Positions 6,793-8,182 of a stretch of 8,182 nt of DNA are shown in pieces. The stretch lies in contig DASXCC010000227.1 of the NCBI GenBank assembly GCA_036491415.1, positions 1-8,182 of the forward strand. The letters are read 5' to 3'. The notes under the pieces were generated by a model, which had not been told where the DNA came from, searched no databases, and worked only from the letters and a program-made list of their open reading frames with translations. Both the position numbers and the translations under genes were made by a program. Source of the stretch: JAICKN01 sp036491415 (GTDB lineage: Bacteria; Acidobacteriota; Terriglobia; Terriglobales; Acidobacteriaceae). How positions within the stretch are numbered: the first letter of the stretch is position 1; each line of letters starts with the position of its first letter.

Positions 6793-7035
6793 ATAGATAC
6801 GGACTTAAGTTACATGTCCCATTGTCTTCAACATGGCTTTTGTTACCCTTTCATATTCGCTATAAGCTTCAGTTACTACATTTTTGAATGTTCCGCACGT
6901 GCGCCGAAAGAACTAACAAGGCACGAATTGTATTGGTAGCTTGACGCCCACACCACTAATTGCGTCTTCTTGACATCCTCTTATTCATAGAGGAAAATCA
7001 TCCCGATAGCGAATAAAAAGCGAATATCCAAACTG
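6793..7035. other. Low-GC stretch without intact genes
   Basis: No intact reading frame of note on either strand. On the minus strand one frame shows protein-like text interrupted by TGA (6987-6985), TAG (6915-6913) and TAA (6807-6805), suggestive of a decayed gene. On the plus strand the only candidate signal is the TTGACA at 6970 described separately. GC is low: 22 of 60 bases in 6781-6840, against 37 of 60 in 2941-3000. Confidence 0.4.
6970..6998 (+). promoter_or_regulatory. Possible -35/-10 pair before the imuA remnant
   Basis: A perfect -35 hexamer TTGACA (6970-6975) is followed, after 17 bases, by GAAAAT (6993-6998; four of six matches to TATAAT), about 37 bases before the ATG of the imuA remnant. 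No LexA-box-like palindrome is evident beside it. The -10 match is weak, so this is tentative. Confidence 0.25.
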
Positions 7036-7296
7036 ATGAATCCAGCCTTTACCATCCGCAGTCAAATCGAAACCCGCATACCCACGGCATTCTCTGTCTG
7101 TAAGAAACCCGAACATAAAACAATCGCAACGGGTATTACCGATATAGACAAGTTAACTTGCGGCATTCCCCTTGGCGCATTGTCAGAAATATGCGGAGAG
7201 GGGAAGACATCAGTACTTCTTTCGCTGTTAGCACAAGCCATCTACCTCAAGACTGTCCCGATGTGTACGAGACGATCCGCAAAGCGGACACGGTAG
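7036..7296 (+). pseudogene. imuA: imuA-like (RecA-fold) mutasome gene, N-terminal remnant running out of frame into dnaE2
   Basis: The first ~68 codons resemble the N-terminus of ImuA-like RecA-fold proteins of SOS mutagenesis cassettes: IRSQIETRI, then ATGITDIDKLTCGIPLGALS leading into the nucleotide-binding loop EICGEGKTSVLLSLLAQA. Around base 7238 the homology stops. The remaining codons translate dnaE2 DNA in the wrong frame and end at TAG 7294-7296, giving an 86-residue product, while ImuA proteins are normally 200 residues or longer. The P-loop is also short: C-G-E-G-K-T-S where G-x4-G-K-T/S is expected, about three residues fewer. The ATG at 7036 has no clear ribosome-binding site. ImuA normally works with ImuB and DnaE2 in error-prone translesion synthesis; this copy cannot. 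Confidence 0.75.
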
Positions 7297-8182
7297 GGAT
7301 GTTCCAGATCGAAAGCTGTGCACAGATGGCTTCATTGCCGAGAAATAATCCGACACGATTCTATGATCTCGTAACCCAAGTTGCGCTAATTCGTCCCGGC
7401 CCGATTGTTGGAAAGATGACAAACCCATATCTGAATCGACGGCAAGGGAAGGAGCCAATTAAATATCCTCACCCGGCATTGAAACCGGTTTTAGAGCGGA
7501 CGCTTGGTGTGCCGTTATTCCAAGAACAATTATTAAAGATGGCAATGGTGTGTGCTGGTTTCTCTGGCGGAGAGGCTGAAGAATTGCGCCGTGCGCTTGG
7601 AAGCAGACGATCTCAACAAAAGATGGCAGAGATTGGAACAAAACTACGCGCCGGGATGACTGCCAATGGATTTTCTGTCGAAACACAGGAAGAAGTAGTT
7701 CAGTTCATCTCATCTTTCGCACTTTACGGCTTTCCTGAAAGTCATGCGGCTAGCTTTGCTCTAATCGCTTACGCTTCAGCCTTCCTGAAGGTGCGCTATC
7801 TGGCAGCATTCACAGCGGCCCTTCTTAATAACTGGCCTATGGGGTTCTATCACCCGGCGGTCATAGTAAAAGATGCTCAGAGGCATGGGCTGAGAGTAAA
7901 ACCAATTGATGTCATTCGCTCTTTCTGGAATTGCTCATTAGAGCGCGATAGCGGAGCGATTATTCTTCGCATGGGCCTTCGGTATGTGCGCGGACTTCAG
8001 CAATCTTCGGCTGACGCATTAGTACAAGAGCGAGAAGTCAGCGCGTTTGCTTCGGTTGATAATCTTACGAGACGAGTCCCAGCACTCAGCAAAGCCAATC
8101 TTGCAATGCTGGCAAGAATTGGCGCTCTGAATAATGTAGGTCAAGAGAAAACCCTGCACCGTCGTGATGCATTATGGCAGAT
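7239..8182 (+). pseudogene. dnaE2: dnaE2 (error-prone DNA polymerase III alpha-like), 5'-deleted fragment open to the window end
   Basis: About 314 codons without a stop, clearly DnaE2. Recognisable parts are LPQDCPDVYETIRKADTVG followed by MFQIESCAQMASLPR (from 7239), ALIRPGPIVGKMTNPYLNRR, PLFQEQLLKMAMVCAGFSGG, EAEELRRALG, YGFPESHAASFALIAYASA, and the DnaE2-typical NNWPMGFYHPAVIVKDAQRHG. A later segment reads VRGLQQSSADALVQER (helix-hairpin-helix region). This corresponds to the fingers domain onward. By comparison with E. coli DnaE, the PHP domain and the palm with its three catalytic aspartates (D401, D403, D555) lie before this point and are absent. The frame is open upstream only to the stop at 7116-7118, through imuA sequence, with an in-frame ATG at 7191. 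The fragment cannot be a functional polymerase, yet is little eroded, which suggests a recent deletion. Confidence 0.88.

Noticed and set aside
6524..6887. Two plus-strand frames of 81 and 88 codons
   Set aside because: No protein-like features, no ribosome-binding site, and the opposite strand reads more sensibly.
6166..8182. Integration-site direct repeat of the tRNA 3' end
   Set aside because: No second copy of the T-loop/acceptor end sequence was found in the window.
7191..8182. A functional short DnaE2 protein starting at the in-frame ATG 7191
   Set aside because: It would begin with out-of-frame imuA codons and lack the PHP domain and all palm aspartates, so a polymerase function is not credible.
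1..8182. CRISPR arrays, insertion-sequence ends, tandem repeats
   Set aside because: None seen on reading both strands; no regularly spaced repeats and no transposase-like frame.

Overview
The window looks like a chromosomal segment of a soil bacterium, most likely an Acidobacteriota (Terriglobia-type) genome. That placement is an inference from overall protein style: the GguC/AraD1 protein, the ImuA-like and DnaE2 sequences, and frequent TTG/GTG starts with strong Shine-Dalgarno sites. No ribosomal RNA or other taxonomic marker is present to settle it.

Region 1 (1-1501, + strand) holds the 3' end of an ABC-2 type exporter operon: the C-terminal part of an ATP-binding subunit, then its membrane permease, one base apart. 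Region 2 (1547-5877, - strand) is a compact four-gene catabolic operon. In order of transcription it encodes an ACS/ExuT-like MFS organic-anion transporter, an enolase-superfamily sugar-acid dehydratase of mandelate racemase/rhamnonate dehydratase type, a GguC/AraD1 (fumarylacetoacetate-hydrolase superfamily) enzyme, and a beta-hydroxyacid dehydrogenase of GLYR type. The genes are separated by -1, 14 and 7 bases. The likely logic is uptake of a sugar acid, dehydration to a 2-keto-3-deoxy acid, further processing by the FAH-type enzyme, and a redox step. The exact substrate cannot be read from sequence. A CG-centred palindrome overlapping a possible -35 box upstream of the transporter is a candidate LacI-family operator.

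Region 3 (5878-6188) is intergenic DNA plus a tRNA-Glu (anticodon CUC). Its T-arm appears to lack one base on the 5' side.

Region 4 (6189-8182) is different: poorer in GC, with little intact coding sequence, and apparently decaying. On the - strand are short reading frames in a tandem layout, one of them split by an apparent single-base frameshift. On the + strand is the scar of an SOS mutagenesis (ImuA-ImuB-DnaE2) cassette. The first ~68 codons of an imuA-like gene run out of frame into the C-terminal part of dnaE2, so the rest of imuA, any imuB and the catalytic part of dnaE2 are missing. The dnaE2 part has no stop for over 900 bases and continues past the window edge. No intact novel system is visible. 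The best leads are this cassette deletion, the tRNA anomaly, and the particular enzyme combination in the sugar-acid operon.
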